A stretch of DNA of 5,339 nt from Thermoflexales bacterium. Lineage in GTDB: Bacteria; Chloroflexota; Anaerolineae; S140-20. Within the stretch, counting starts at the first letter, position 1. Every line of letters starts with the position of its first letter. Where the stretch lies: positions 1 through 5,339 of the forward strand of contig WFUY01000494.1 in assembly GCA_015484715.1 (NCBI GenBank), read 5' to 3'. Under the pieces are notes generated by a model. The model did not search any database and was not told where the DNA came from. It worked only from the letters and a program-made list of their open reading frames with translations. The position numbers and the translations under genes were made by a program. Shown piece by piece: positions 1 to 5,013 of the stretch.

Positions 1-684
1 GTCATACTGGCCGTCGGGCGTCGTCGTCGTGCTCCACCAGGAGCGTCCGTTGCGGGCCCAGGCGTGGACGGGGATGCCGCCGATCCCTTCTCCCGTGTTG
101 AGGCGGGTCACCCGCCCCCGGATGTGCACGGTTCGCCGGATGAGGGTGAGGGTGCCCAGGTTGCGGACCTTGCCGGTCTTGAGGGTGATGTGCGGGAGAG
201 GCGGGCTGCCCCACTCCGGGTCGCTGCTGTAGAGGTGGACCTGGTAGGTGCCGGCGACGAGGGGGACGTCGAAACTGCCGTCTCCGTTGACGACGACGCC
301 GTTGCCGAAACCGGCGCTGTTCCGTACCTCCACGTAGAGGCTCCCCGGCGTCGGCAAGCGGCCATCGGCCCGGCGCACCTGACCGACAACGTGGGCGGTC
401 GCCGTCGTCACCGTGAAGGGCAGCGTGACGGTGACCTCCGTGGTATCGGTGAGGGGGGTGAAGTCCAGCAGGTGGGGAGGATAGCCGTAGAGCCAATCGG
501 CCACCGTCCCTTCCGGCGCGGCGAGGCTCACCTCCCAGCGGCCCGGTCGCAGGTCCAGGCGGTAGGTCCCGTCGCCGGCCGTCGTCGTCGCCACCCAGGC
601 CGTCTCCCCTTGAGCCACGGCGTTGACCCGAACGTTGGGTAGAGGGGAACCATCCTCCCGGCGCACGGTGCCCACGACGTGCTT
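1..684 (-). repeat. Three divergent tandem repeats, second subfamily (R7-R9, last one cut by window edge)
   Basis: Units at about residues 624-718, 719-807 and 808-851 (incomplete). The opening strands are HVVGTVRREDG (625), HVVGQVRRADG (721) and HIRGRVTRLNTG (810). They lack the AFPP/AYPP closing motif of the first six; R7 has PGRWEVSLAAP and R8 has AGTYQVHLYSS. R7 also carries an insert around DWLYGYPPHL, giving a 96-residue period. The shared fold is clear from the GxYRLDL and AGTYxV strands; the subfamily split is my reading by eye. Confidence 0.75.
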
Positions 685-2553
685 GGGCGCGGCCAGGAAC
701 TGGACGTCCACCGTGATGGGGCTGCTGCCCGTGAGGGTGACCGGCACCGGCCCGGGCGCGACCATCCCACCGCTCCCCCAAGGGGCGAAGACCTCCAGTT
801 GGTAACTGCCGTCGGGGATGCCACCGCCCAGCCGATAGAGACCGTTCTGATCGGTGCCCCCGCTCCAGCGGGTTGAGCCATCGGTCGTGCGCAGCTCCAC
901 GCCCGCCCCCCTCACCGGCTGCCCCTGGGGATCGGTCACCGTCCCCTGTACCCGCACCCGGGTGAGCTGGAAGTGACGGACCAGGGGGATCCCGTCGTTC
1001 ACGGTGACCGTCTGGGGGACCGAAGTCGCCCAGCCGGAGCCGGTGGGCGGGTAGGCGGTGAGGGTGTAGGTGCCGTCCGGCAGCCCCCCGACGCGGTATT
1101 GACCGGAAGCGTCGGTCACCCCTCCCCGCCGAAAGGTGCCATCGCTGCGGACCGCCTCAACGAAGGCCCCCGCCACCATTTGGCCCTCGGGGTCCATCAC
1201 CGTCCCCTGAATCTGCGGGAAGGTCAGGCGGACGACGCCGATGTCGTTGGTCGAGCCGTCGGCATAGACTTCTACCGTCCGGCGGAGGGAGGGGGTGTCG
1301 GTGGAGCCGGCCGGAGGGAAGGCTTCCAGCGTGTAGAGGCCGGCCGGGAGCCCGCCGATGTAGAAGGACCCGTCGGCGTTGGTCGTCACCCCCTGGGAGA
1401 GGTTGCTGCCCTGCTGGAAGACCATCACATATCCGCCCCGGACGGGGCTGCCACCGCTGTCCTGCAACTGGCCCTGGACCTGGGCATAGCGAAGGGTCAG
1501 GTCGCCCGCGTTCAACGTCGTCCCCGGCGTCAGCAGGACGGTCTGGGGCTCGGAGCCGGCGTAGGGGGCCCCGGTCGGGGGGAAGGCTTCCAGGATGTAG
1601 GCCCCGGCGGGGAGCCGATCTATGCGGAAGACGCCCTCGTCGTTGGCCAGGGCCACCTCGCTCACCGTCCAGTCGGCGTTGTGGACCCAGACGGCGGCCC
1701 CGGGGGCCAGGCCGTTGGTCGTCGGGTAGCGAACGGTTCCCGTGACCTCCGGGATGGTCAGCGAGAGGGTGCCCACGTCCACCGGCACCGTCACGTCGGT
1801 GATGGTGAAGGTCTGGGTGTAGGAGCGGGCGTAGGGGGCATCGCCGGGCAGGGCTTCGATGGTGTAGGTCCCCGTCACCAGCCCCCCGACGCGGAAGGAG
1901 GCATCGCCCTTGTCCACGCCGGCCGTGCGCAGGACGCTCTGGTCGGCGTTGTAGATGAGCACGCCGGTGGTGGTGATCACCTCACCGGCAGGCCCCCGCA
2001 CCAGCCCCTGCACGTTGATGGTCGTGACGGTCAGGTCCCGGGTCACCGGGTTGGTGCCGTCCACGGTGACGCTGAGGGGGACGGAGGCGGCCAGGGTGGT
2101 GGTCGGTGGGTAGGCGATGAGGGTGTAGGTGCCGGCCGCCACGTTGGGGATCTGGTACGCACCCCCCCCGCCGGCTGTATCGCTGGCCACCGGGTCGTTC
2201 TGGTCGTCGTAGAGTTCGACGAAGGCCCCGTCCAACGGTGTCGTCCCGTCGGGCTCGTAGACGGTGCCCTGGATGGTGCTGCCGCCGTTCATCGCCGTCA
2301 GGTTGCTCGGGAGCGGGACCGCCTGGTAGAGGGGAACCTCCCTCCAGCCAGGGGGCGGGGAGAGGTCCCGATACCAGGCCCCGGGGCCGGACCGAGGCGT
2401 CGTCTTCAGCGCCACGTGAGGTGTCCTAGGCCCTTCCCCCGCCGACCCGGAGAGGAAGAGGGCCGATGCGAAGGGGAAGGCCTGTCCTGCCGGTACCCCG
2501 ATGAGCGAACCCAACAGCAGTGCAGTCAACACCCCCCACCATAGCCTTCTCAT
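1..2553 (-). CDS. Secreted tandem-repeat surface protein with carboxypeptidase-regulatory-like (Cna-B/CarboxypepD_reg type) domains, 3' end outside window
   Basis: An uninterrupted reading frame of 851 codons starts at ATG 2553-2551 and leaves the window at base 1 without a stop. The start is supported by GAGGAG eight bases upstream and by a good signal peptide: MRR, then a hydrophobic run at about residues 5-20, with a possible cleavage after AGQA near residue 25. Residues 30-92 are a Pro/Gly-rich linker. From residue 93 there are nine consecutive units of 87-96 residues. Each opens with a strand like xVQGTVxDPxG, has a middle xTDxxGxYRVGGLP, and continues with xGTYTLEAFPPTG and a final TVxV strand. 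This matches the pre-albumin-like beta-sandwich folds CarboxypepD_reg and Cna-B. No catalytic domain is visible in the part present; the C-terminus, where an anchor would be expected, is missing. Probable role: an extracellular stalk, adhesin or scaffold. It lies 72 bases downstream of the nucleotidyltransferase gene and may be cotranscribed. Fold and export are well supported; the exact function is unknown. Confidence 0.9.
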   Translation of the reverse strand, partial: MRRLWWGVLTALLLGSLIGVPAGQAFPFASALFLSGSAGEGPRTPHVALKTTPRSGPGAWYRDLSPPPGWREVPLYQAVPLPSNLTAMNGGSTIQGTVYEPDGTTPLDGAFVELYDDQNDPVASDTAGGGGAYQIPNVAAGTYTLIAYPPTTTLAASVPLSVTVDGTNPVTRDLTVTTINVQGLVRGPAGEVITTTGVLIYNADQSVLRTAGVDKGDASFRVGGLVTGTYTIEALPGDAPYARSYTQTFTITDVTVPVDVGTLSLTIPEVTGTVRYPTTNGLAPGAAVWVHNADWTVSEVALANDEGVFRIDRLPAGAYILEAFPPTGAPYAGSEPQTVLLTPGTTLNAGDLTLRYAQVQGQLQDSGGSPVRGGYVMVFQQGSNLSQGVTTNADGSFYIGGLPAGLYTLEAFPPAGSTDTPSLRRTVEVYADGSTNDIGVVRLTFPQIQGTVMDPEGQMVAGAFVEAVRSDGTFRRGGVTDASGQYRVGGLPDGTYTLTAYPPTGSGWATSVPQTVTVNDGIPLVRHFQLTRVRVQGTVTDPQGQPVRGAGVELRTTDGSTRWSGGTDQNGLYRLGGGIPDGSYQLEVFAPWGSGGMVAPGPVPVTLTGSSPITVDVQFLAAPKHVVGTVRREDGSPLPNVRVNAVAQGETAWVATTTAGDGTYRLDLRPGRWEVSLAAPEGTVADWLYGYPPHLLDFTPLTDTTEVTVTLPFTVTTATAHVVGQVRRADGRLPTPGSLYVEVRNSAGFGNGVVVNGDGSFDVPLVAGTYQVHLYSSDPEWGSPPLPHITLKTGKVRNLGTLTLIRRTVHIRGRVTRLNTGEGIGGIPVHAWARNGRSWWSTTTTPDGQYD
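691..2277 (-). repeat. Six tandem beta-sandwich repeats, first subfamily (R1-R6)
   Basis: Protein-level tandem repeats at about residues 93-178, 179-267, 268-356, 357-445, 446-532 and 533-621. The conserved glycine of the opening strand falls at residues 96, 183, 272, 361, 450 and 537, a period of 87-89. The units share closing motifs such as AGTYTLIAYPP (140), AGAYILEAFPP (316), AGLYTLEAFPP (404) and DGTYTLTAYPP (493). The sixth is slightly divergent, with DGSYQLEVFAP at 581. Similarity is in the protein pattern; the DNA copies have drifted, so this is an old duplication rather than a recent one. Confidence 0.85.
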
Positions 2554-2624
2554 CCCACCTTCTCCTCGTCTATGTCACGCACCATCCTGCCTTCTCCCTC
2601 TCCGTCTTGGCTGCGGTTCCCCAT
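2550..2624 (-). CDS. Possible 24-residue leader ORF between the nucleotidyltransferase and repeat-protein genes
   Basis: An ATG at 2624-2622, one base after the upstream TAG stop, opens a 24-codon frame ending in TGA at 2552-2550. Its stop overlaps the start of the repeat protein as ATGA. A second in-frame ATG (2585-2583) lies inside, and both are preceded by the AAGGYRGG element. The peptide is highly charged (it contains DGEGEGRMVRDIDEEKVG) with no membrane segment. An open frame of this length can arise by chance in GC-rich DNA, so this is a candidate for a translational-coupling leader rather than a confident gene. Confidence 0.25.
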   Translation of the reverse strand: MGNRSQDGEGEGRMVRDIDEEKVG

Positions 2625-2641
2625 CCTACCTTGTCCCTCTC
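2551..2641 (-). repeat. Three direct copies of a Shine-Dalgarno/ATG element before the repeat-protein gene
   Basis: On the minus strand the motif AAGGYRGGATG occurs at 2632-2622 (AAGGTAGGATG), 2593-2583 (AAGGCAGGATG) and 2561-2551 (AAGGTGGGATG). The first two copies extend upstream to 20 bases with 18 identical (2641-2622 and 2602-2583). The third matches the first at about 15 of 20. The third copy is the real start region of the repeat protein; the first overlaps the TAG stop of the nucleotidyltransferase gene. Period is 39 then 32 bases. The whole tract is purine-rich on the mRNA. Confidence 0.6.
2562..2567 (-). promoter_or_regulatory. Ribosome binding site of the repeat-protein gene
   Basis: GAGGAG on the minus strand, eight bases before ATG 2553. 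A second purine block, AAGGTGGG, lies between it and the start. It supports the chosen start, which also gives the signal peptide. Confidence 0.6.
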
Positions 2642-3435
2642 GCCCGTGTCATCGCCAAGGTAGCGTCAATCAGTTCGTAGAGGCTTTCGGCGTACTCGAT
2701 GTGCTTCAGCACTTCGGCGAAGCGCAGGTGGTCTGGATCGTTGATCCCCAGCGTCTCCTCCAGCGTCTCCGCGACCACCGTTTCCACCCGTCCGCCGTTC
2801 TGCACGATCTCCTCGATCACGTCGGTCAGGTAATACTCTCCCTGGGCGTTGTCGTTGCGCAGGCGCTCCAAGGCCCCCAGCAACGCTTGATTGTCGAAAC
2901 AGTACATCCCCACGTTGACCTCACGGATCGCCCGCTCCTCAGGCGTGGCATCCTGAACCTCGACGACGCGGAGGACCCGCCCCGATTCATCGCGGACGAT
3001 GCGCCCGAAGTCGGGAGGGTTGTCCAGGACGATGGTCAGCAGGACCGCCTTGACCTCGCCCTGGCAGGTCTCGATCAGCCGTCGGATGGTACGAGGGTTG
3101 ATGAGGGGCATATCTCCGTAGAGGACGAGCACCCGGCCCTGAAAGCCCTGGAGGTAGGGACGGGCCATCATCACGGCGTGGCCGGTGCCCAACTGCTTCT
3201 CTTGGATGGTGTAGCGAAGGCGCAGCTCCGGCACCACCTGCCGGAGATGGTCTATCACCATCTCCCGCTTGTAACCCACGACGACGATGATCTCTCCGAT
3301 GCCCAAGGCGTGGACCCGCTCGACCACGTGTTGGATCATCGTCTTGCCGTCCACCGTGTGGAGCACCTTGGGCAGTTCTGACCGCATCCGGGTGCCTTTG
3401 CCCGCTGCCAGGATAACGGCCTTGACATTCTTCAT
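2626..3435 (-). CDS. Stand-alone GlmU-type sugar-1-phosphate uridylyltransferase domain (no acetyltransferase domain)
   Basis: A 269-residue protein closely resembling the N-terminal half of GlmU, which makes UDP-GlcNAc from UTP and GlcNAc-1-phosphate. Visible motifs: the nucleotide loop LAAGKGTRM (9-17) with LPKVLH (21-26, K23), KQLGTGHAV (80-88), the metal-binding LYGDMPL (105-111, D108), FGRI (143-146), VVEVQDAT (157-164), EVNVGMY (172-178), NAQGEYYLTD (196-205) and GIND (230-233, N232 matching the second metal ligand). All key residues I can place are kept, though the usual NTG is NVG. GlmU is normally about 450 residues with a left-handed beta-helix acetyltransferase; here the protein stops after the first domain. 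The start is set by GGGAG seven bases upstream and by a four-base ATGA overlap with the preceding glycosyltransferase gene, suggesting translational coupling. It probably supplies a UDP-amino sugar (or a related NDP-sugar) to this glycan cluster. The nucleotidyltransferase fold is certain; the precise sugar and nucleotide are inferred. Confidence 0.9.
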   Translation of the reverse strand: MKNVKAVILAAGKGTRMRSELPKVLHTVDGKTMIQHVVERVHALGIGEIIVVVGYKREMVIDHLRQVVPELRLRYTIQEKQLGTGHAVMMARPYLQGFQGRVLVLYGDMPLINPRTIRRLIETCQGEVKAVLLTIVLDNPPDFGRIVRDESGRVLRVVEVQDATPEERAIREVNVGMYCFDNQALLGALERLRNDNAQGEYYLTDVIEEIVQNGGRVETVVAETLEETLGINDPDHLRFAEVLKHIEYAESLYELIDATLAMTRARGTR

Positions 3436-4280
3436 CGTGCTTCTCCCAACATCGCCAGGGCAAAGGGTTGTCTGCCGTTGGACGACATTGTCCTTGAGCT
3501 CTCCGCCCTAGGTGGGGCGTCCCCCATCAAGGCCACAGGGCTCCCCCGCTCCTCCACGACCCCCTGGTAGAGCCGCTCGATCCGCCCGATCACCCGCTGC
3601 CAGTCGTACCGCTCGGCGATACGCCGGCAGCGGTCGGAGAGCCAGACCCGCTGAGACGGATCGGTAACATAGTCCAGCAGGAAGACGATCCGCTCCACCA
3701 TCTCCAGGCCCATCCGCTCCGGCGAGGGGTCCAGGCGGGCCAGCATGCCGATGGGGCCTAACTCGAGGGCGATCCGGTCCAAGATGGGACGCAGGCCGCC
3801 GGCGTAGGGGGCAACGGGGAGCAGGCCGCTGGCCAGGGCTTCGACGCTCACCAGGGGGAAGGCTTCCTTGACCAAGGAGGGGACAACGTTCAGGTCGGCC
3901 AGCCGGAGCAGTTGGGCCACATCCTGGGGGGCCTGACCGCCGAGGAAGAGAACACGCCGGGTCAGACCCACCTGCCGGGCCCGCTGCCGGTAGAGGTCTA
4001 GGTTCAGGCTGGCCCAGAACTCGGACAGGTAGCGGATGTAGCGATTCGGGTAGGGCACCCCTCCACTGATGGCGATGGCCCTCGCCGCACCATCCAGGTC
4101 GCCTTGATCGAGGGCAGCGACCATCCGTTCCATATGGGGTCGGACCACACCGTCCCCGATGAGCAACAGATGCGCGGATGGCATCTGTGCGGCAATCTCA
4201 GGCATTGCCGCGATCAGCAGGTGAACACCTTTGTCCAGCGAGATTTTACCCACGTACGCAATCCAGTGCGCTCTCACCAT
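3432..4280 (-). CDS. GT4 glycosyltransferase, C-terminal (nucleotide-sugar-binding) half as a separate protein
   Basis: A 282-residue protein that begins directly at the second Rossmann domain of a GT-B enzyme. Motifs: AYVGKISLDKGVHLLIAA (9-26), the usual phosphate-contacting G-K/R...KG start of this domain; LLLIGDG (38-44); an extended helical insert at about 50-100; VLFLGGQAP (110-118); and the donor-site E-x7-E motif KEAFPLVSVEALASG (138-152; E139, E147). The N-terminal acceptor domain is absent but is encoded by the preceding gene, in the same frame, 60 bases upstream. AGGAGG lies four bases before ATG 4280; GTG at 4277 (seven bases) and GTG at 4283 (one base) are alternatives. Residues from about 245 onward are a low-complexity tail with different codon use. 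The stop overlaps the next start as ATGA. It probably works with the upstream half to transfer a sugar in surface glycan synthesis; a disrupted gene is the alternative. Confidence 0.88.
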   Translation of the reverse strand: MVRAHWIAYVGKISLDKGVHLLIAAMPEIAAQMPSAHLLLIGDGVVRPHMERMVAALDQGDLDGAARAIAISGGVPYPNRYIRYLSEFWASLNLDLYRQRARQVGLTRRVLFLGGQAPQDVAQLLRLADLNVVPSLVKEAFPLVSVEALASGLLPVAPYAGGLRPILDRIALELGPIGMLARLDPSPERMGLEMVERIVFLLDYVTDPSQRVWLSDRCRRIAERYDWQRVIGRIERLYQGVVEERGSPVALMGDAPPRAESSRTMSSNGRQPFALAMLGEAR

Positions 4281-4340
4281 CACACCTCCTCACGATCTAC
4301 TGCGCACACGCAACCCACAACAGAGAACACAAGACACGCT
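4281..4340 (-). other. Short A-free spacer between the two glycosyltransferase halves
   Basis: The 60 bases between the TAA at 4343-4341 and ATG 4280 contain a 38-base run (4339-4302) with no A on the mRNA strand; it is rich in G and T, for example TGTGTTCTCTGTTGTGGG. The frame of the first half continues through it into the second half, broken only by the TAA and a TGA at 4292-4290. No clear -10/-35 promoter, hairpin or terminator is visible. Confidence 0.5.
4284..4291 (-). promoter_or_regulatory. Strong ribosome binding site for the second glycosyltransferase half
   Basis: GAGGAGGT on the minus strand, nearly perfectly complementary to the 16S 3' end. It is followed by TG-rich overlapping start candidates GTG-ATG-GTG at 4283-4275. 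Spacing from AGGAGG is one, four and seven bases respectively, so ATG 4280 or GTG 4277 is preferred over GTG 4283. Its strength is the main evidence that the second half is translated as its own protein. The in-frame TGA at 4292-4290 overlaps this site. Confidence 0.7.
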
Positions 4341-4997
4341 TTACGCCGGCCTGAAGAGCCGGGTATCCACCCCCACCGGCACCTCCACGATGCGGGCCTG
4401 GGGGCAGAGGGCCAGCGTTCGCTCTCGCACATCCTCGTTGAGGACGATCACCCGATCGGCCTTTCGCAGTCCCCGTTCGGCGTAGGGACGGTAGCGCGGG
4501 TCGGGCACTACGACGTATTCGATGGTGCTCCCGTGCACCGTGACCACGTAGGGGATCCCTGTCCGCTCCTTCACTAGCCAGGCCACGTAGGGCATCAGGA
4601 TCACGTGGTTGGCGTGCAGGATCTCCAGCCGATGGCGCAGGACGACGTCGGTCACCTGGTCGGCCAGGTCGGCCACGTAGGCTTCGATCTCCTCATCGCT
4701 CAATTGGGTGAAGAGCGGGCGCTCCGGAGCCTCGGCCCGAGGGTAGGCGACCGGAGCCTGCCCCTCCAGCAGGTGGAGCCAGCAGCGGGGGGAGGGCCGG
4801 CGCTGGAAAAGGGTCTGCACCCGACTGCCTCGTCCCCGATAGGCGGCCTCGACGAAGCTGTGTCGCTCCGGCTCGGGTTCCCAGCAAAGGATCCCCACGT
4901 TGTGCCCCAGGGCACAGAGCCCCTGGGCCAGTCGGGTGACGTAGATACCGCTCCCCGAACCCAGGAGACTGTACTGGTACAGGATGCCGATGCGCAT
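4341..4997 (-). CDS. GT4 glycosyltransferase, N-terminal (acceptor-side) half as a separate protein
   Basis: A 218-residue protein matching only the first Rossmann domain of a GT4 glycosyltransferase. It starts MRIGILYQYS, followed by a glycine-rich loop GSGSGIYVTRLAQGL (13-27) and ALGHNVGIL (29-37), which is typical of the family start. Further motifs are ILHANHVILMPYVAWL (126-141), VVTVHGSTIEY (151-161, H155), KADRVIVLNEDVRE (179-192) and the domain-boundary motif VPVGVDTRLFRPA (206-218). It then ends at TAA 4343-4341, exactly where a normal enzyme of about 400 residues would pass through a linker into its second domain. Alone it has no nucleotide-sugar site. A Gly-Ser-Gly loop and an HGS motif suggest it keeps its fold. 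The start is supported by the family N-terminus and by purine-rich AGGAGAGGG upstream, which overlaps the stop of the previous gene; the gap is 15 bases. It is probably the partner of the next gene. Confidence 0.88.
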   Translation of the reverse strand: MRIGILYQYSLLGSGSGIYVTRLAQGLCALGHNVGILCWEPEPERHSFVEAAYRGRGSRVQTLFQRRPSPRCWLHLLEGQAPVAYPRAEAPERPLFTQLSDEEIEAYVADLADQVTDVVLRHRLEILHANHVILMPYVAWLVKERTGIPYVVTVHGSTIEYVVVPDPRYRPYAERGLRKADRVIVLNEDVRERTLALCPQARIVEVPVGVDTRLFRPA

Positions 4998-5004
4998 AGA
5001 AGTA

Positions 5005-5013
5005 CCCTCTCCT
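5005..5013 (-). promoter_or_regulatory. Ribosome binding site of the N-terminal glycosyltransferase half, overlapping the upstream stop
   Basis: Minus-strand AGGAGAGGG, with AGGAG eleven bases and AGAGGG seven bases before ATG 4997. The first base overlaps the TGA stop (5015-5013) of the upstream gene, so translation of the two genes is probably coupled. Confidence 0.5.

Noticed and set aside
2..781. A 259-codon minus-strand ORF overlapping the repeat-protein gene in another frame
   Set aside because: Its product is Arg/Pro/Gly/His-rich, typical of an out-of-frame reading of GC-rich DNA, while the repeat-protein frame stays open with periodic motifs throughout.
973..2544. A 523-codon plus-strand ORF opposite the repeat-protein gene
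   Set aside because: It is read codon-for-codon antisense to the real gene. In this register stops arise only from sense codons TTA, CTA and TCA, which are rare in this GC-rich gene; the frame breaks exactly at a TCA codon (874-876) and a CTA codon (640-642). The predicted product is low-complexity Gly/Arg/His/Val sequence with no family motifs.
2572..3381. A 269-codon plus-strand ORF opposite the nucleotidyltransferase gene
   Set aside because: Same codon-aligned antisense effect; the minus-strand product has clear GlmU motifs and the antisense product has none.
3500..3530. Small inverted repeat GGGGACGCCCC as a terminator
   Set aside because: Only a four-base GC stem with a three-base loop, no following T run, and it lies inside the coding frame of the second glycosyltransferase half.
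4284..4340. Promoter or rho-independent terminator in the spacer between glycosyltransferase halves
   Set aside because: No -10-like TATAAT box, no stable hairpin and no T tract after a stem; the sequence is GU-rich but unstructured by eye.
4104..4577. A plus-strand ORF crossing the junction of the two glycosyltransferase halves
   Set aside because: It lies opposite two recognisable genes, has no visible RBS or family motif, and owes its length to antisense codon bias plus the T-free spacer.
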